From the NCBI RefSeq assembly GCF_000427665.1, contig NZ_KE386572.1, positions 3,124,196 to 3,188,195 of the forward strand: a DNA stretch of 64,000 nt, given 5' to 3'. The notes beneath the pieces are model-generated. The model worked only from the letters and a program-made list of their open reading frames with translations. It was not told the DNA's origin and made no database searches. Below, piece by piece: positions 17,331 through 39,200 of this stretch. The position numbers and the translations under genes were made by a program. Origin of the DNA: Geminicoccus roseus DSM 18922 (GTDB lineage: Bacteria; Pseudomonadota; Alphaproteobacteria; Geminicoccales; Geminicoccaceae). Position 1 is the stretch's first letter; each line of letters starts with the position of its first letter.

Positions 17331-18023
17331 ATGGCGAAGGGCAAGCGCCTCAAGAAGGCTGCCGGCAGCGTCGACGCCACCAAGCTGTACGGCCTCAACG
17401 AGGCGGTCGACCTGGTGAAGAGCAACGCGACGGCGAAGTTCGACGAGACCGTCGAGATCTCGATGAACCTCGGCGTTGATCCGCGCCATGCCGACCAGAT
17501 GGTCCGCGGCACGGTCAACCTGCCGCACGGCACCGGCAAGACGCTGCGCGTCGCGGTGTTCGCCAAGGGCGACAAGGCCGAGGAGGCCACGGCCGCCGGC
17601 GCCGACATCGTCGGTGCCGACGACCTCGCCGAGGCGATCCAGGGCGGCCAGATCGACTTCGACCGCTGCATCGCGACCCCGGACATGATGGGCATCGTCG
17701 GCCGGCTGGGCCGGGTGCTCGGTCCCCGTGGCCTGATGCCGAACCCCAAGCTCGGCACGGTCACGCCCAACGTGACCCAGGCGGTCAAGGACGCCAAGGG
17801 CGGCCAGGTGCAGTTCCGGGTCGAGAAGGCCGGCATCATCCACGCGGGCGTGGGCAAGGCCAGCTTTGCCGTCGAGCAGCTGGTCGACAATGTCCGGGCG
17901 ATCGTGGATGCGGTCAGCAAGGCGCGGCCGAGCGGAGCGAAGGGGACCTACCTCAAGCGCGCGCATCTGAGCTCCACGCAGGGGCCGGGCGTGAAGCTCG
18001 AGGTCGGCGGAATCCTCGAATAA
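17331..18023 (+). CDS. rplA: 50S ribosomal protein L1
   Basis: L1 forms the mobile stalk that handles E-site tRNA and, in many bacteria, represses its own rplKA message. The 230-residue product shows the signature [17 protein letters not shown] and [14 protein letters not shown]. The ATG is 3 bases after the rplK stop, and the pair forms the L11 operon. The 206 bases after it hold the rplJ promoter and leader. Confidence 0.97.
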   Translation: MAKGKRLKKAAGSVDATKLYGLNEAVDLVKSNATAKFDETVEISMNLGVDPRHADQMVRGTVNLPHGTGKTLRVAVFAKGDKAEEATAAGADIVGADDLAEAIQGGQIDFDRCIATPDMMGIVGRLGRVLGPRGLMPNPKLGTVTPNVTQAVKDAKGGQVQFRVEKAGIIHAGVGKASFAVEQLVDNVRAIVDAVSKARPSGAKGTYLKRAHLSSTQGPGVKLEVGGILE

Positions 18024-18049
18024 CGGTCCTGCCGGGCCGACATGGCCTC

Positions 18050-18096
18050 TTGCAATCTGGCGACGGCGGCTTATGTTGCCGCGTCTTGCAAGACGC
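18050..18096 (+). promoter_or_regulatory. rplJL promoter with leader hairpin
   Basis: TTGCAA (18050-18055) and TATGTT (18072-18077), spaced by 16 bases, form a good alphaproteobacterial-type promoter. Immediately after it lies a 16-base perfect palindrome (18081-18096), then a leader of about 135 bases before rplJ. An L10-binding leader is expected here by analogy with other bacteria; I did not resolve its kink-turn. Confidence 0.55.
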
Positions 18097-18229
18097 ACTG
18101 TCTGGCTCGTCAGCGCCGTCGTCGGAATGACGGTGCCGTTTGGCGTGCGATTGCGTCACGCCTTTGAGACAACGGGCCCGGTCTTGATGACCTGAGGGGT
18201 CGTCCAGACCAAGTGCATCGGAGGCTCTG

Positions 18230-18739
18230 GTGCTTCGAGCTGAGAAAGCGCAGGTCATTTCAGACCTGAACGCTGTATTCAATGAGACCGGTGTGGTCGT
18301 GGTCACGCAGTATCGTGGCCTGACCGTGCCGGAAGTCACCCAGCTGCGGTCGCAGATGCGGCAGCAGGGTGCGTCCTTCAAGGTGACCAAGAACCGGCTG
18401 ACGGTCCGCGCCCTTGCGGAAACCGGCTTCTCGGGCCTGGTCCCGCTCTTCAAGGGTCCCACCGCGATCGCGTATTCGCGTGATCCGGTGACGGCTGCCA
18501 AGGTGGCGGTCGAGTACGCCAAGAAGAACGAGAAGCTTCAGATCGTAGGCGGCGGCCTGTCCGGATCGATTCTTTCGGCCGATCAGGTCAAGGCGCTGGC
18601 CGAGCTGCCGTCCCTGGACGACCTCCGGGCGAAGCTCATCGCGATCATCAATACCCCGGCGTCCCGTCTCGTCGGTGTGTTGCAGGCGCCGGGCGGCCAG
18701 CTCGCCCGTCTGCTTCGGGCAAAGAGCGATCAGGGCTGA
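18230..18739 (+). CDS. rplJ: 50S ribosomal protein L10
   Basis: L10 anchors the L7/L12 dimers to 23S rRNA. The 169-residue product has the N-terminal RNA-binding domain (TQYRGLTVPEVTQLRSQMR, KNRLTVRAL) and a C-terminal helix for L12 binding (RLLRAKSDQG). The start is GTG 18230, with GGAGG 5 bases upstream. It is the first gene after the internal promoter, so L10 and L12 can be made in excess of the upstream L11 and L1. Confidence 0.97.
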   Translation: MLRAEKAQVISDLNAVFNETGVVVVTQYRGLTVPEVTQLRSQMRQQGASFKVTKNRLTVRALAETGFSGLVPLFKGPTAIAYSRDPVTAAKVAVEYAKKNEKLQIVGGGLSGSILSADQVKALAELPSLDDLRAKLIAIINTPASRLVGVLQAPGGQLARLLRAKSDQG

Positions 18740-18830
18740 CCGCTCGAAGCGATCCAAGGTCCTGGCGGACCTGCAATGAACATTGTGGCCTCGGATGGCC
18801 ACGCGTGAGTGTAGTGGAGTGGATGTCGTT

Positions 18831-19211
18831 ATGGCGAACCTGCATCAGATCGTCGAAGACCTGTCGAGCCTGACCGTTATCGAGGCTGCCGAGCTGGCGA
18901 AGCTCCTCGAGGAGAAGTGGGGCGTCTCGGCCGCTGCGCCGGTCGCCGCCGTCGCCGCGGGTGGCGGTGCTGCCGCTGCCGCTGCCCCGGCCGAGGAGCA
19001 GACCGAGTTCGACGTGATCCTGGCCAGCGCTGGCGCCCAGAAGATCAACGTGATCAAAGAGGTCCGTGCGATCACCAATCTGGGCCTCAAGGAGGCCAAG
19101 GACCTGGTCGAGGCTGCCCCGAAGGCGGTCAAGGAAGCCGTCTCCAAGGAAGACGCTGCCAAGATCAAGGCTCAGCTCGAGGCCGCCGGCGCCACCGTGG
19201 AGATCAAGTAA
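18831..19211 (+). CDS. rplL: 50S ribosomal protein L7/L12
   Basis: L7/L12 is the multi-copy stalk protein that recruits translational GTPases. The 126-residue product has an N-terminal dimerisation helix ([20 protein letters not shown]), an alanine-rich hinge ([18 protein letters not shown]) and a C-terminal factor-binding domain ([19 protein letters not shown]). ATG 18831 gives the canonical [11 protein letters not shown] start; the longer frame back to 18783 is not supported. Confidence 0.98.
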   Translation: MANLHQIVEDLSSLTVIEAAELAKLLEEKWGVSAAAPVAAVAAGGGAAAAAAPAEEQTEFDVILASAGAQKINVIKEVRAITNLGLKEAKDLVEAAPKAVKEAVSKEDAAKIKAQLEAAGATVEIK

Positions 19212-19238
19212 TCTCCAGTCGCGACGCGACTTCTTTTT

Positions 19239-19275
19239 CGGCTCCGGAGCCGTCGGTGTGCGCACCGGCGGCTTT
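19239..19275 (+). promoter_or_regulatory. Overlapping hairpins between rplL and rpoB (candidate attenuator)
   Basis: The palindrome CGGCTCCGGAGCCG (19239-19252) overlaps a 10-base-pair stem, GCCGTCGGTG with CACCGGCGGC (19249-19272, 4-base loop), followed by TTTC. The two helices share bases and cannot coexist. The rplL-rpoB gap is an attenuation and processing site in E. coli, so a similar role is inferred here. Confidence 0.5.
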
Positions 19276-19384
19276 CGGCGCTGCCGGCATCGCCACGCGA
19301 GTGGCAATTTCCGGTTGAGTTCCTATATGCTGGGAGGCCGCCCGCCCCCCGGCCTGTTCCAGCTTCGATCAGCGAAGGCCCGTC

Positions 19385-23476
<4,092 letters not shown>

Positions 23477-23485
23477 GCTTCGGTT

Positions 23486-23524
23486 CCGGGCGGATGACAT
23501 GGCTCATCCGTCCCGGTTTTCTTT
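23486..23524 (+). terminator. Terminator-like hairpin with T tract between rpoB and rpoC
   Basis: A stem of CCGGG plus CGGATGA pairs with TCATCCG plus CCCGG (one bulged T, 6-base loop, 23486-23516) and is followed directly by TTTTCTTT (23517-23524). It begins 9 bases after the rpoB stop and has the shape of an intrinsic terminator. Because rpoC must still be transcribed, partial read-through is inferred. Confidence 0.65.
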
Positions 23525-23554
23525 CCTGATGCGGATGAGCGAGAGACGGTCCAG

Positions 23555-27742
<4,188 letters not shown>

Positions 27743-27747
27743 GTGGC

Positions 27748-27780
27748 CTGCGCCCGCCGGGAGCCTCCTGGCGGGCGCAG
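27748..27780 (+). terminator. GC hairpin after rpoC
   Basis: An 11-base-pair perfect stem (CTGCGCCCGCC with GGCGGGCGCAG; inner bases GGGAG and CTCC can extend it) begins 5 bases past the rpoC stop. No T tract follows, so termination may be partial or Rho-assisted. Confidence 0.5.
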
Positions 27781-27784
27781 GGAC

Positions 27785-27813
27785 TTGACGGCAGGGCAGC
27801 TGGCGGATAGAAG
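27785..27813 (+). promoter_or_regulatory. str operon promoter (rpsL)
   Basis: TTGACG (27785-27790) and TAGAAG (27808-27813), spaced by 17 bases, lie right after the post-rpoC hairpin. This leaves an untranslated leader of about 160 bases before rpsL in which I recognise no gene. Confidence 0.55.
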
Positions 27814-27980
27814 CCGCGCACCTTTTCATTCTCGAGCCTGGTGGTGGCCATGACTGGCCAGACGCAGGGTCGGTTGTTCGGGTGCATTCCTGCTGGTTCC
27901 CTGAGGCGGCTCGGCATATGTCGGGCGGCCGAACTTGCTTCGTGGAACGCGCACTTCGGACAGGGCGAGACAAAGACGAG

Positions 27981-28352
27981 ATGCCGACGATCAACCAGTT
28001 GGTCCGCACGGGCCGGACGAGCAAGCCGAAGCGCAACAAGGTGCCTGCCCTCGAGGGCTGCCCCCAGAAGCGCGGCGTCTGCACCCGTGTCTACACGACC
28101 ACGCCGAAGAAGCCGAACTCCGCTCTTCGTAAGGTCTGCCGCGTGCGCCTCACCAACGGCTTCGAGGTGACGAGCTACATCCCGGGTGAGGGGCACAACC
28201 TCCAGGAACATTCGGTCGTGCTGATCCGCGGCGGCCGCGTGAAGGACTTGCCTGGCGTGCGCTACCACACGCTCCGCGGCGTCCTCGACGCCCAGGGCGT
28301 CAAGAACCGCAAGCAGGGCCGTTCGAAGTACGGCGTCAAGCGTCCCAAGTGA
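27981..28352 (+). CDS. rpsL: 30S ribosomal protein S12
   Basis: S12 monitors codon-anticodon pairing in the decoding centre. The 123-residue product has the N-terminal [34 protein letters not shown] with lysine at the classical streptomycin-sensitivity position (K43), and the [10 protein letters not shown] loop. Start ATG 27981 follows ACGAG. It is the first gene of the str operon. Confidence 0.98.
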   Translation: MPTINQLVRTGRTSKPKRNKVPALEGCPQKRGVCTRVYTTTPKKPNSALRKVCRVRLTNGFEVTSYIPGEGHNLQEHSVVLIRGGRVKDLPGVRYHTLRGVLDAQGVKNRKQGRSKYGVKRPK

Positions 28353-28372
28353 TCGGCCGAAAGGGTTTCTGA

Positions 28373-28843
<471 letters not shown>

Positions 28844-28870
28844 TCGGCCCGGAACGGTTCGGATAGGATC

Positions 28871-30946
<2,076 letters not shown>

Positions 30947-30984
30947 GACGTCTCAGGTTAGAGGACTGACGAGGGGCACAGACG

Positions 30985-32175
<1,191 letters not shown>

Positions 32176-32205
32176 TCCTGACGAATACGCGGGGATCGTC
32201 CGACC

Positions 32206-32514
32206 ATGGACGCGCAGAATATCAGAATTCGGCTCAAGGCTTTCGATCACCGCGTGCTCGATCAGTCGGTGAGGGAAATCGTCGGCACGGCGAAGCGGAC
32301 CGGGGCGCGCGTGCGCGGCCCGATCCCTCTGCCCAATCGTATCGAGAAGTTCACGGTGCTCCGCTCGCCGCACGTCGATAAGAAGAGCCGTGAGCAGTTC
32401 GAAATCCGGACGCACAAGCGCCTTCTCGACATCGTCGACCCCACTCCGCAGACCGTGGACGCGCTGATGAAGCTCGACCTGGCGTCGGGTGTGGACGTCG
32501 AGATCAAGCTCTGA
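32206..32514 (+). CDS. rpsJ: 30S ribosomal protein S10 (NusE)
   Basis: S10 is a 30S head protein and, as NusE, a partner of NusB and NusG in antitermination. The 102-residue product shows [34 protein letters not shown] and the [20 protein letters not shown]-terminus. It is the first gene of the S10 operon, which here follows tuf with only 30 bases between, so the operon is probably read from upstream. Confidence 0.98.
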   Translation: MDAQNIRIRLKAFDHRVLDQSVREIVGTAKRTGARVRGPIPLPNRIEKFTVLRSPHVDKKSREQFEIRTHKRLLDIVDPTPQTVDALMKLDLASGVDVEIKL

Positions 32515-32526
32515 GGGCCTGAAGAA

Positions 32527-33213
32527 ATGCGTACGGGGCTGTTGGCCCAGAAAATGGGTATGACGCGGTTGTTCGGCATCGACGGAAGTCACGTGCCGGT
32601 CACCGTTCTCAAGGTCGAGGACTGCGAGGTTGTCGCGGTCCGCACCGGCGACAAGGACGGCTACACCGCCGTCCAGCTCGGTGTAGGTCCGAAAAGTGCC
32701 AAGAATGTGACCAAGCCGATGCGCGGCCACTTCGCCAAGGCGAAGGTCGAGCCGAAGGCCTATGTCGCGGAGTTCCGGGTCGCCGACGATGCGGTGCTGG
32801 ACGTGGGTGCGCGCCTGACGGTGGAGCACTTCGTCGAGGGCCAGTTCGTCGACGTCACCGGCATCTCGATCGGCCGCGGTTTCGCGGGCGTCATGAAGCG
32901 CCACAATTTCGGCGGCCTGCGGGCGTCGCACGGCGTGTCGGTTTCGCACCGCTCGCACGGCTCGACCGGTAACCGCCAGGATCCGGGCCGCACGTTCCCG
33001 GGCAAGAAGATGGCCGGCCACATGGGCGCCAAGCAGCGCACCGTGCTGAACCTGGAAGTGTTCGGCGTGGACGAGGAGCGCGGCCTGTTACTGGTCAAGG
33101 GCGCCGTCCCGGGTTCCGAAGGGTCCTGGGTCCGGGTTCGCGATGCGGTGAAGAAGGCCTTGCCGAAGGATGCGCCGTATCCGGCCGGTGTTCTCGCTGC
33201 GGGAGCCGAGTGA
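32527..33213 (+). CDS. rplC: 50S ribosomal protein L3
   Basis: L3 reaches towards the peptidyl-transferase centre. The 228-residue product starts [16 protein letters not shown] and carries the central loop [19 protein letters not shown] with the [17 protein letters not shown] segment. Its stop overlaps the rplD ATG by one base. Confidence 0.98.
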   Translation: MRTGLLAQKMGMTRLFGIDGSHVPVTVLKVEDCEVVAVRTGDKDGYTAVQLGVGPKSAKNVTKPMRGHFAKAKVEPKAYVAEFRVADDAVLDVGARLTVEHFVEGQFVDVTGISIGRGFAGVMKRHNFGGLRASHGVSVSHRSHGSTGNRQDPGRTFPGKKMAGHMGAKQRTVLNLEVFGVDEERGLLLVKGAVPGSEGSWVRVRDAVKKALPKDAPYPAGVLAAGAE

Positions 33214-33833
33214 TGCAGATCGCCGTCAAGACGCTGGATGCCGAGGATGCCGGCACCATCGACCTGATCGATTCGGTGTTCGGCCTGGAGCCGCGCGCCG
33301 ACATCCTGCAGCGCGTGGTGCTCTGGCAGCTGGCCAAGCGCCGTGCGGGCACCCACAAGGTGAAGAGCCGCGGCGAAGTCGCCGGCTCCACCGCCAAGAT
33401 CTACAAGCAGAAGGGCACCGGCCGCGCCCGCCACGGCAACAAGCGCGCGCCGATCTTCCGCACCGGTGGCCGGGCCCACGGCCCGACGCCGCGCGACCAC
33501 GCGATCGACCTTCCCAAGAAGGTCCGCGCGCTGGGTCTGCGGATGGCTCTTTCGGACAAGGCCAAGAACGGCAAGCTCGTCGTCGTCGACAAGCTGGAGC
33601 TGGACCAGCCGCGCACCAAGGAGCTGATCGCTCGCCTGGGCAAGCTCGGCCTGGACAAGGTGCTGTTCGTCGGCCCCGCCGAGCTGCAGCTCAACTTCGC
33701 GCTGGCCTCGCGCAACCTGACCCACGTGGACGTGCTCCCGTCGGTCGGCGCGAACGTCTATGACATCCTGCGCAGCGACCAGCTGGTGATCAGCAAGGCC
33801 GCGGCTCAGGAACTTCAGGAGCGCCTGGCATGA
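33213..33833 (+). CDS. rplD: 50S ribosomal protein L4
   Basis: L4 lines the peptide exit tunnel and in E. coli represses the S10 operon. The 206-residue product has the extended loop [20 protein letters not shown] typical of L4. ATG 33213 overlaps the rplC stop (TGATG); a GTG one codon earlier is an alternative. The 3' end overlaps rplW by 4 bases (ATGA). Confidence 0.97.
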   Translation: MQIAVKTLDAEDAGTIDLIDSVFGLEPRADILQRVVLWQLAKRRAGTHKVKSRGEVAGSTAKIYKQKGTGRARHGNKRAPIFRTGGRAHGPTPRDHAIDLPKKVRALGLRMALSDKAKNGKLVVVDKLELDQPRTKELIARLGKLGLDKVLFVGPAELQLNFALASRNLTHVDVLPSVGANVYDILRSDQLVISKAAAQELQERLA

Positions 33834-34123
33834 ACCAGGAGCGGATGTACGATATCATCCTCGCCCCGGTGGTGACCGAGAAGTCGACCCGGATCTCCGA
33901 GCTGAACCAGGTCACCTTCAAGGTGCGCGGCGATGCCGCGAAGCCCGAGATCAAGCAGGCCGTCGAGGCGCTGTTCAACGTCAAGGTCACCGCGGTCAAC
34001 ACCATGGTGACCAAGGGCAAGACCAAGCGCTTCAAGGGCAAGGCCTATCAGCGTTCGGACGTCAAGAAGGCGATCGTGACGCTCGAGGCGGGCCAGACCA
34101 TCGACGTGACGACGGGGATCTGA
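33830..34123 (+). CDS. rplW: 50S ribosomal protein L23
   Basis: L23 sits at the tunnel exit and docks trigger factor and SRP. The 97-residue product has [33 protein letters not shown] and the basic [10 protein letters not shown] loop. It overlaps rplD by 4 bases. Confidence 0.98.
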   Translation: MNQERMYDIILAPVVTEKSTRISELNQVTFKVRGDAAKPEIKQAVEALFNVKVTAVNTMVTKGKTKRFKGKAYQRSDVKKAIVTLEAGQTIDVTTGI

Positions 34124-34127
34124 GGCG

Positions 34128-34970
34128 ATGGCGCTGAAGAACTACAACCCGACCACGCCTTCGCAGCGCGAGCTGGTGCTGGTCGACAAGTCGGAGCTCT
34201 GGAAGGGCAGCCCGGTCAAGACGCTGACCGAGGGTCTCTCCAAGTCCGGCGGCCGCAACCATTACGGCCGGATCACCACCCGCCACGTGGGTGGTGGCCA
34301 CAAGCGCTCCTACCGGCTGATCGACTTCAAGCGTCGCAAGTGGGACGTGGTCGGCACGATCGAGCGGATGGAGTACGATCCGAACCGGACCGCGTTCATC
34401 GCGCTGGTGCGCTATGACGACGGCGAGCAGGCCTACATCCTGGCGCCGCAGCGGCTCAAGGTCGGCGACAAGGTGGTCGCGGGCGAGCGGGTCGACGTGA
34501 AGCCGGGCAATGCCGCCCCGCTGAAGGCGATCCCGGTCGGCACCATCGTGCACAACCTGGAGCTGAAGGCTGGCAAGGGCGGCCAGGTCGCCCGTTCGGC
34601 GGGCGCGTTCGCCCAGCTGATCGGCCGCGACGGCGACTACTGCCAGATCCGCCTGAACTCCGGCGAGATCCGCCGCATCCGGCAGGATTGCATGGCCACC
34701 ATCGGTGCCGTGTCCAATCCCGACCACCAGAACGAGAATCTGGGCAAGGCCGGCCGCAAGCGCTGGAAGGGCGTCCGCCCGACCGTGCGTGGTGTCGCGA
34801 TGAACCCGGTCGATCATCCGCTCGGCGGTGGTGAGGGCCGCACCTCGGGTGGCCGTCATCCGGTCAGCCCGTGGGGCCAGCCCACCAAGGGTTACCGGAC
34901 CCGCCGCAACAAGCGTACCACCAACATGATCGTGCGGTCGCGGCACGTTGCCAAGAAGCGTGGAGGTTAA
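34128..34970 (+). CDS. rplB: 50S ribosomal protein L2
   Basis: L2 is essential for subunit joining and peptidyl-transferase assembly. The 280-residue product contains [19 protein letters not shown], the SH3-like core and the C-terminal [19 protein letters not shown] stretch with the conserved histidine. Four bases separate it from rplW and three from rpsS. Confidence 0.98.
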   Translation: MALKNYNPTTPSQRELVLVDKSELWKGSPVKTLTEGLSKSGGRNHYGRITTRHVGGGHKRSYRLIDFKRRKWDVVGTIERMEYDPNRTAFIALVRYDDGEQAYILAPQRLKVGDKVVAGERVDVKPGNAAPLKAIPVGTIVHNLELKAGKGGQVARSAGAFAQLIGRDGDYCQIRLNSGEIRRIRQDCMATIGAVSNPDHQNENLGKAGRKRWKGVRPTVRGVAMNPVDHPLGGGEGRTSGGRHPVSPWGQPTKGYRTRRNKRTTNMIVRSRHVAKKRGG

Positions 34971-34973
34971 GGC

Positions 34974-35252
34974 GTGGCCCGTTCAGTCTGGAAGGGTCCG
35001 TTCGTCGACGGCTATCTGTTCAAGAAAGCCGATGCCGCACGGCGTTCGGGCCGCAACGAGATCATCAAGATCTGGTCGCGTCGCTCGACCATCATGCCCG
35101 AGTTCATCGGCCTGACCTTCGCCGTCCACAACGGCAAGAAGCATCTGCCGGTCTACGTGACGGACAACATGGTCGGTCACAAGTTCGGCGAGTTCGCGCC
35201 GACCCGGACCTTCACGGGTCACGGTGCCGACAAGAAGGCGAAGAGGGGCTGA
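34974..35252 (+). CDS. rpsS: 30S ribosomal protein S19
   Basis: S19 is a 30S head protein near the A-site finger contact. The 92-residue product starts with GTG and reads [18 protein letters not shown], with [19 protein letters not shown] and [21 protein letters not shown] in the rplB tail serves as ribosome binding site. Confidence 0.97.
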   Translation: MARSVWKGPFVDGYLFKKADAARRSGRNEIIKIWSRRSTIMPEFIGLTFAVHNGKKHLPVYVTDNMVGHKFGEFAPTRTFTGHGADKKAKRG

Positions 35253-35253
35253 G

Positions 35254-35637
35254 ATGAGCAAGCCCAAGTCAGAGCGTAAGGTGACCGCCAACGAGGCGTT
35301 CGCCGAAGACACGCTGGTTCGCTCCAGCCCGCAGAAGCTGGGCCTGGTGGCCGAGCTGATCCGCGGCATGTCGGCCGGTCGGGCGGTCACCGCCCTGGAG
35401 TTCTCGCGCAAGCGGGTCGCCCTCGAGGTGCAGAAAACCTTGAAGTCGGCTATTGCGAATGCCGAGAACAATCACAACCTGGACGTTGACCGGTTGGTGG
35501 TCGCCGAGGCTTACGTGGGCAAGCGCTTCGTGATGAAGCGCCTGCATCCGCGTGCGCGCGGCCGTGCCGCCCGGGTGGAAAAGTTCTACAGCCGCCTGCG
35601 CATCGTCGTCCGTGAGCAGAGCGAGGGAAGGGCCTGA
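35254..35637 (+). CDS. rplV: 50S ribosomal protein L22
   Basis: L22 lines the exit tunnel opposite L4. The 127-residue product has [37 protein letters not shown] and the basic hairpin [19 protein letters not shown] 35254 gives MSKPKSE; the longer frame from 35224 overlaps rpsS and is rejected. The stop overlaps rpsC by one base. Confidence 0.97.
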   Translation: MSKPKSERKVTANEAFAEDTLVRSSPQKLGLVAELIRGMSAGRAVTALEFSRKRVALEVQKTLKSAIANAENNHNLDVDRLVVAEAYVGKRFVMKRLHPRARGRAARVEKFYSRLRIVVREQSEGRA

Positions 35638-36317
35638 TGGGTCACAAGGTAAATCCCGTCGGGCTGCGGGTCGGCATCAATCGTACCTGGGATTCGCGCT
35701 GGTTCGCGGAAAACAACTACGCGAAGATGCTGAAGGAAGATCTCCAGATCCGCGAGTTCCTGGAGAAGCGCCTCTCGAACGCCGGCGTCTCGCGCGTGGT
35801 GATCGAGCGCCCGGCCAAGAAGGCCCGGGTGATGATCTACACCGCCCGTCCGGGCGTGGTGATCGGCAAGAAGGGCGAGGCGATCGAGGTGCTGCGGCGG
35901 GAAGTCGCCCAGCGCTGCTCGGCCGACGTGCACCTCAACATCGTCGAGGTCCGCAAGCCGGAGCTGGACGCCAAGCTGATCGCCGAGAGCATCGCGCAGC
36001 AGCTGGTGCGCCGCGTCACCTTCCGCCGCGCGATGAAGCGTGCGGTGCAGGCGGCGATGCGCCTGGGCGCGCTGGGCATCCGGGTGCATTGCTCGGGCCG
36101 CCTGGGCGGCGCCGAGATCGCCCGGTCGGAATGGTATCGCGAGGGCCGGGTGCCGCTGCACACGCTGCGCGCCAGCATCGATTTCGCCAAGGCCACCGCG
36201 CATACGCCGTACGGTACGAACGGGATCAAGGTGTGGGTGTTCCGTGGCGAGATCATGGAGCACGACCCCTCCGCGTACGATCGGCGCATGACCGAAGCCG
36301 CGCCGGCACGGGGTTGA
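35637..36317 (+). CDS. rpsC: 30S ribosomal protein S3
   Basis: S3 forms the mRNA entry channel and has helicase activity with S4 and S5. The 226-residue product begins [20 protein letters not shown] and has the KH domain ([19 protein letters not shown]) and the C-terminal [12 protein letters not shown]-like segment. Normal length. Confidence 0.98.
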   Translation: MGHKVNPVGLRVGINRTWDSRWFAENNYAKMLKEDLQIREFLEKRLSNAGVSRVVIERPAKKARVMIYTARPGVVIGKKGEAIEVLRREVAQRCSADVHLNIVEVRKPELDAKLIAESIAQQLVRRVTFRRAMKRAVQAAMRLGALGIRVHCSGRLGGAEIARSEWYREGRVPLHTLRASIDFAKATAHTPYGTNGIKVWVFRGEIMEHDPSAYDRRMTEAAPARG

Positions 36318-36326
36318 TATTGAACA

Positions 36327-36737
36327 ATGTTGCAGCCTAAGAGAACCAAGTACCGCAAGGCGTTCAAGGGCCGTATCCACGGCCTGGCCAAGGGCGGAGC
36401 GGAGCTCAACTTCGGCGCGTTCGGCCTGAAGGCGGTCGAGCCGGCGCGGATCACCGCCCGGCAGATCGAATCGGCCCGCCGCGCCATCACCCGTCACCTC
36501 AAGCGTGCCGGCCGCGTGTGGATCCGGATCTTCCCGGATGTGCCGGTCACCTCCAAGCCTGCCGAAGTCCGCATGGGCTCGGGCAAGGGGTCGGTGGATC
36601 GCTGGGTGGCCCGGGTGAAGCCTGGCCGGATCATGTTCGAGATCGACGGTGTCGCCCCTGAGCTGGCCGAAGCCGCGATCGCCCTGGGTGCTGCGAAGCT
36701 GCCGATCAAGGCCCGCTTCGTGCAGCGGGAGCTCTGA
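36327..36737 (+). CDS. rplP: 50S ribosomal protein L16
   Basis: L16 helps place aminoacyl-tRNA in the A site. The 136-residue product starts [19 protein letters not shown] and contains [19 protein letters not shown], which includes the arginine hydroxylated in some bacteria (R81 region). Confidence 0.98.
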   Translation: MLQPKRTKYRKAFKGRIHGLAKGGAELNFGAFGLKAVEPARITARQIESARRAITRHLKRAGRVWIRIFPDVPVTSKPAEVRMGSGKGSVDRWVARVKPGRIMFEIDGVAPELAEAAIALGAAKLPIKARFVQREL

Positions 36738-36742
36738 GAGCG

Positions 36743-36949
36743 ATGAACGCTTCGGAAATTCGTAATGAAGGCCGCAAGGCTCTGATCGACCGGCTGCTGG
36801 GCCTGAAGAAGGAGCAGTTCAACCTGCGCTTTCAGAAGGCGACCGGGCAGCTGGAAGGGACGGCCCGGATTCGCGAGGTCCGCAAGGACATTGCGCGGGT
36901 CAAGACGGTTCTGCGCGAGCAGGCCGTCTCGGCTAAGACCGGCGCCTGA
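36743..36949 (+). CDS. rpmC: 50S ribosomal protein L29
   Basis: This small helical L29 protein of 68 residues lies at the tunnel exit. The core [20 protein letters not shown] and [17 protein letters not shown] are characteristic. It starts 5 bases after rplP. Confidence 0.96.
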   Translation: MNASEIRNEGRKALIDRLLGLKKEQFNLRFQKATGQLEGTARIREVRKDIARVKTVLREQAVSAKTGA

Positions 36950-36960
36950 GGAGATAAGCG

Positions 36961-37218
36961 ATGCCGCGTCGCGTACTGCATGGGCAGGTGGTCAGTGACG
37001 TCGCCGACAAGACCGTCGTGGTCAAGGTCGAGCGGCAGGTGATGCACCCGCTCTATAAAAAGTACATCAAGAGCACCAAGAAATACATGGCTCACGACGA
37101 GTCGAACCGATTCAAGATCGGCGATACTGTCATGATCCGTGAGTGCCGGCCCCTTTCGGCGCGCAAGCGTTGGGAAGTGCTGGTCGAGGACGCAGCGGCT
37201 CCGGCTGCAGAGGCGTGA
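36961..37218 (+). CDS. rpsQ: 30S ribosomal protein S17
   Basis: S17 is an OB-fold primary 16S rRNA binder. The 85-residue product has [39 protein letters not shown] and [16 protein letters not shown] short alanine-rich tail (AAAPAAEA) extends the C-terminus. Confidence 0.97.
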   Translation: MPRRVLHGQVVSDVADKTVVVKVERQVMHPLYKKYIKSTKKYMAHDESNRFKIGDTVMIRECRPLSARKRWEVLVEDAAAPAAEA

Positions 37219-37229
37219 GGATCTAAATC

Positions 37230-37598
37230 ATGATCATGCCCGAGACCGATCTCGATGTTGCCGACAACTCGGGAGCGCGTCGGGTCCAGTGCATTCGTGT
37301 ACTGGGTGGCTCGCATCGTAGGTGGGGTTCTGTTGGCGACGTCATCGTCGTCGCCATCAAGGACGCCATACCGCGCGGCAAGGTAAAGAAGGGCGACGTG
37401 GCCATGGCCGTTGTCGTCCGGACGGCAAAGGAAGTGTCGCGGCCCGACGGGTCGGCGATCCGTTTCGACCGCAACGCGGCCGTCCTCATCAACAAGCAGG
37501 GTGAGCCGATCGGCACCCGCATCTTCGGGCCTGTGACCCGCGAGCTGCGTGCCCGTAAGTTCATGAAGATCATCTCCCTCGCGCCCGAGGTGTTGTGA
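37230..37598 (+). CDS. rplN: 50S ribosomal protein L14
   Basis: L14 forms an intersubunit bridge. The 122-residue product has [38 protein letters not shown] and [22 protein letters not shown] 37230 is used; the stop overlaps rplX by one base. Confidence 0.98.
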   Translation: MIMPETDLDVADNSGARRVQCIRVLGGSHRRWGSVGDVIVVAIKDAIPRGKVKKGDVAMAVVVRTAKEVSRPDGSAIRFDRNAAVLINKQGEPIGTRIFGPVTRELRARKFMKIISLAPEVL

Positions 37599-37915
37599 TG
37601 GCAGCCAAGGTCAAGAAGGGCGACAAGGTCGTCGTTCTCACTGGTCGCGACAAGGGCCGCCAGGGCGAGATCCTGAAGGTGGACCCGAAGGAAGGCCGCG
37701 TGGTCGTCCAGGGCGTGGCGGTGGTGAAACGCCACACCAAGTCGACCGGCATGCGCGAGAGCGGCATTGTCGAGAAGGAAGCTTCGATCGACGCGAGCAA
37801 TGTCGCGCTGGTCGATCCGTCCGACGGCAAGGCCACCCGCGTCGGGTTCAAGTTCCTCGAAGACGGCCGCAAGGTCCGCTTTTCCAAGCGGACCGGCGAG
37901 CTGCTCGACCGGTGA
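37598..37915 (+). CDS. rplX: 50S ribosomal protein L24
   Basis: L24 is an assembly-initiating KOW protein. The 105-residue product starts [20 protein letters not shown], with [19 protein letters not shown]. The ATG at 37598 overlaps the rplN stop (TGATG). Confidence 0.98.
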   Translation: MAAKVKKGDKVVVLTGRDKGRQGEILKVDPKEGRVVVQGVAVVKRHTKSTGMRESGIVEKEASIDASNVALVDPSDGKATRVGFKFLEDGRKVRFSKRTGELLDR

Positions 37916-37922
37916 GGCGGTG

Positions 37923-38462
37923 ATGGCACGTCTGAAGACACAGTACGAGAACACCGTCCGGGCCGCTCTCGTCGAACAGTTCGGCTACAAGAACCCGATG
38001 CAGGTTCCGAAGCTGGACAAGATCGTCATCAACATGGCGGTCGGCAAGGCTACGCAGGACACCAAGAAGCTCACCAACGCGGTGGCGCAGCTGACCAAGA
38101 TCGCCGGCCAGAAGCCGGTGATGACCAAGGCGCGCAAGTCGGTGGCGAACTTCAAGCTGCGCGAGGGCATGAACATCGGCTGCAAGGTGACCTTGCGGCG
38201 CGAGCGCATGTACGAATTCCTCGATCGCCTGATCAACATCGCGATGCCGCGGATCCGCGACTTCCGTGGTGTGTCGCCGAAGAGCTTCGACGGCCGGGGC
38301 AACTATGCCATGGGCCTGAAGGAGCAGATCATCTTCCCGGAGATCTCGTTCGACGAAGTCGACGAGAACCGCGGCATGGATATCATCTTCTGCACCACCG
38401 CGAAGACGAACGAGGAGGCCAAGGCGCTCCTCGCGGCATTCAGCATGCCCTTCACGAAGTGA
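37923..38462 (+). CDS. rplE: 50S ribosomal protein L5
   Basis: L5 binds 5S rRNA and contacts P-site tRNA. The 179-residue product shows [36 protein letters not shown] and [22 protein letters not shown] 37923 follows GAGG; the frame extends upstream through rplX but is not coding there. Confidence 0.98.
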   Translation: MARLKTQYENTVRAALVEQFGYKNPMQVPKLDKIVINMAVGKATQDTKKLTNAVAQLTKIAGQKPVMTKARKSVANFKLREGMNIGCKVTLRRERMYEFLDRLINIAMPRIRDFRGVSPKSFDGRGNYAMGLKEQIIFPEISFDEVDENRGMDIIFCTTAKTNEEAKALLAAFSMPFTK

Positions 38463-38481
38463 TCTGAACAAGGATATCGTC

Positions 38482-38787
38482 GTGGCGAAGAAGAGTTCAG
38501 TTGAGAAGAACAACCAGCGTCGCGAGCTGGTGGCGAAGCAGGCCGCCAAGCGCGCTGAGTTGAAGGCGATCATCAAGCAGAAGGACATCGACGACGGCGA
38601 CCGGTTCGAAGCCGTGCTGAAGCTGGCCGAACTGCCGCGGAACGGATCCAAGGTCCGTGTTCGCAACCGTTGCGAGATGACCGGCAGGCCGCGTGCCTTT
38701 TACCGGAAGCTCGGTCTTTCTCGTATCGCATTGCGGGACTTGGCATCCACGGGGCAGATCCCCGGGATGGTCAAGTCGAGCTGGTAA
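38482..38787 (+). CDS. rpsN: 30S ribosomal protein S14 (zinc-independent form)
   Basis: S14 is a 30S head protein. This is the long 101-residue form that lacks the two CXXC pairs, as usual in alphaproteobacteria. The core is [20 protein letters not shown] and [15 protein letters not shown]-like. It starts with GTG 38482. Confidence 0.97.
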   Translation: MAKKSSVEKNNQRRELVAKQAAKRAELKAIIKQKDIDDGDRFEAVLKLAELPRNGSKVRVRNRCEMTGRPRAFYRKLGLSRIALRDLASTGQIPGMVKSSW

Positions 38788-38799
38788 GGGGTCCGCGGA

Positions 38800-39198
38800 A
38801 TGGCGATGTCCGATCCGCTCGGTGACTTGTTGACGCGCATCCGCAACGGCCAGCTGGCCGCCAAGGGTGCCGTCCTCGCGCCGAAGTCGACGATGCACGT
38901 GCGCGTGCTCGAGGTCCTGAAGCGCGAAGGCTATATTCGCGGCTTCGGTGAGGTAGAGCAGGCGCCTGGAAAGCGCTCGATCAGCGTCGAGCTGAAGTAC
39001 CACAACGGCGAGCCGGTCATCCGCGAGCTGAAGCGGGTGAGCAAGCCCGGTCGCCGCGTCTATGCCGGCGTGCGCGATCTGCCGACCATTTATAATGGCC
39101 TGGGCATCGCGATCGTCTCGACGCCCCGGGGTGTGATGTCCGACGCGGAAGCTCGGGCGGCGCATGTCGGCGGCGAGATCTTGTGCCTGGTGTTCTGA
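38800..39198 (+). CDS. rpsH: 30S ribosomal protein S8
   Basis: S8 is a primary 16S rRNA binder and the spc-operon repressor in E. coli. The 132-residue product has [16 protein letters not shown], the central [18 protein letters not shown] and the C-terminal [19 protein letters not shown]. Confidence 0.98.
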   Translation: MAMSDPLGDLLTRIRNGQLAAKGAVLAPKSTMHVRVLEVLKREGYIRGFGEVEQAPGKRSISVELKYHNGEPVIRELKRVSKPGRRVYAGVRDLPTIYNGLGIAIVSTPRGVMSDAEARAAHVGGEILCLVF

Positions 39199-39200
39199 CC

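Noticed and set aside
18024-18229. A small gene before rplJ
   Set aside because: Only a promoter, a palindrome and a leader are visible; the frames lack starts with ribosome binding sites.
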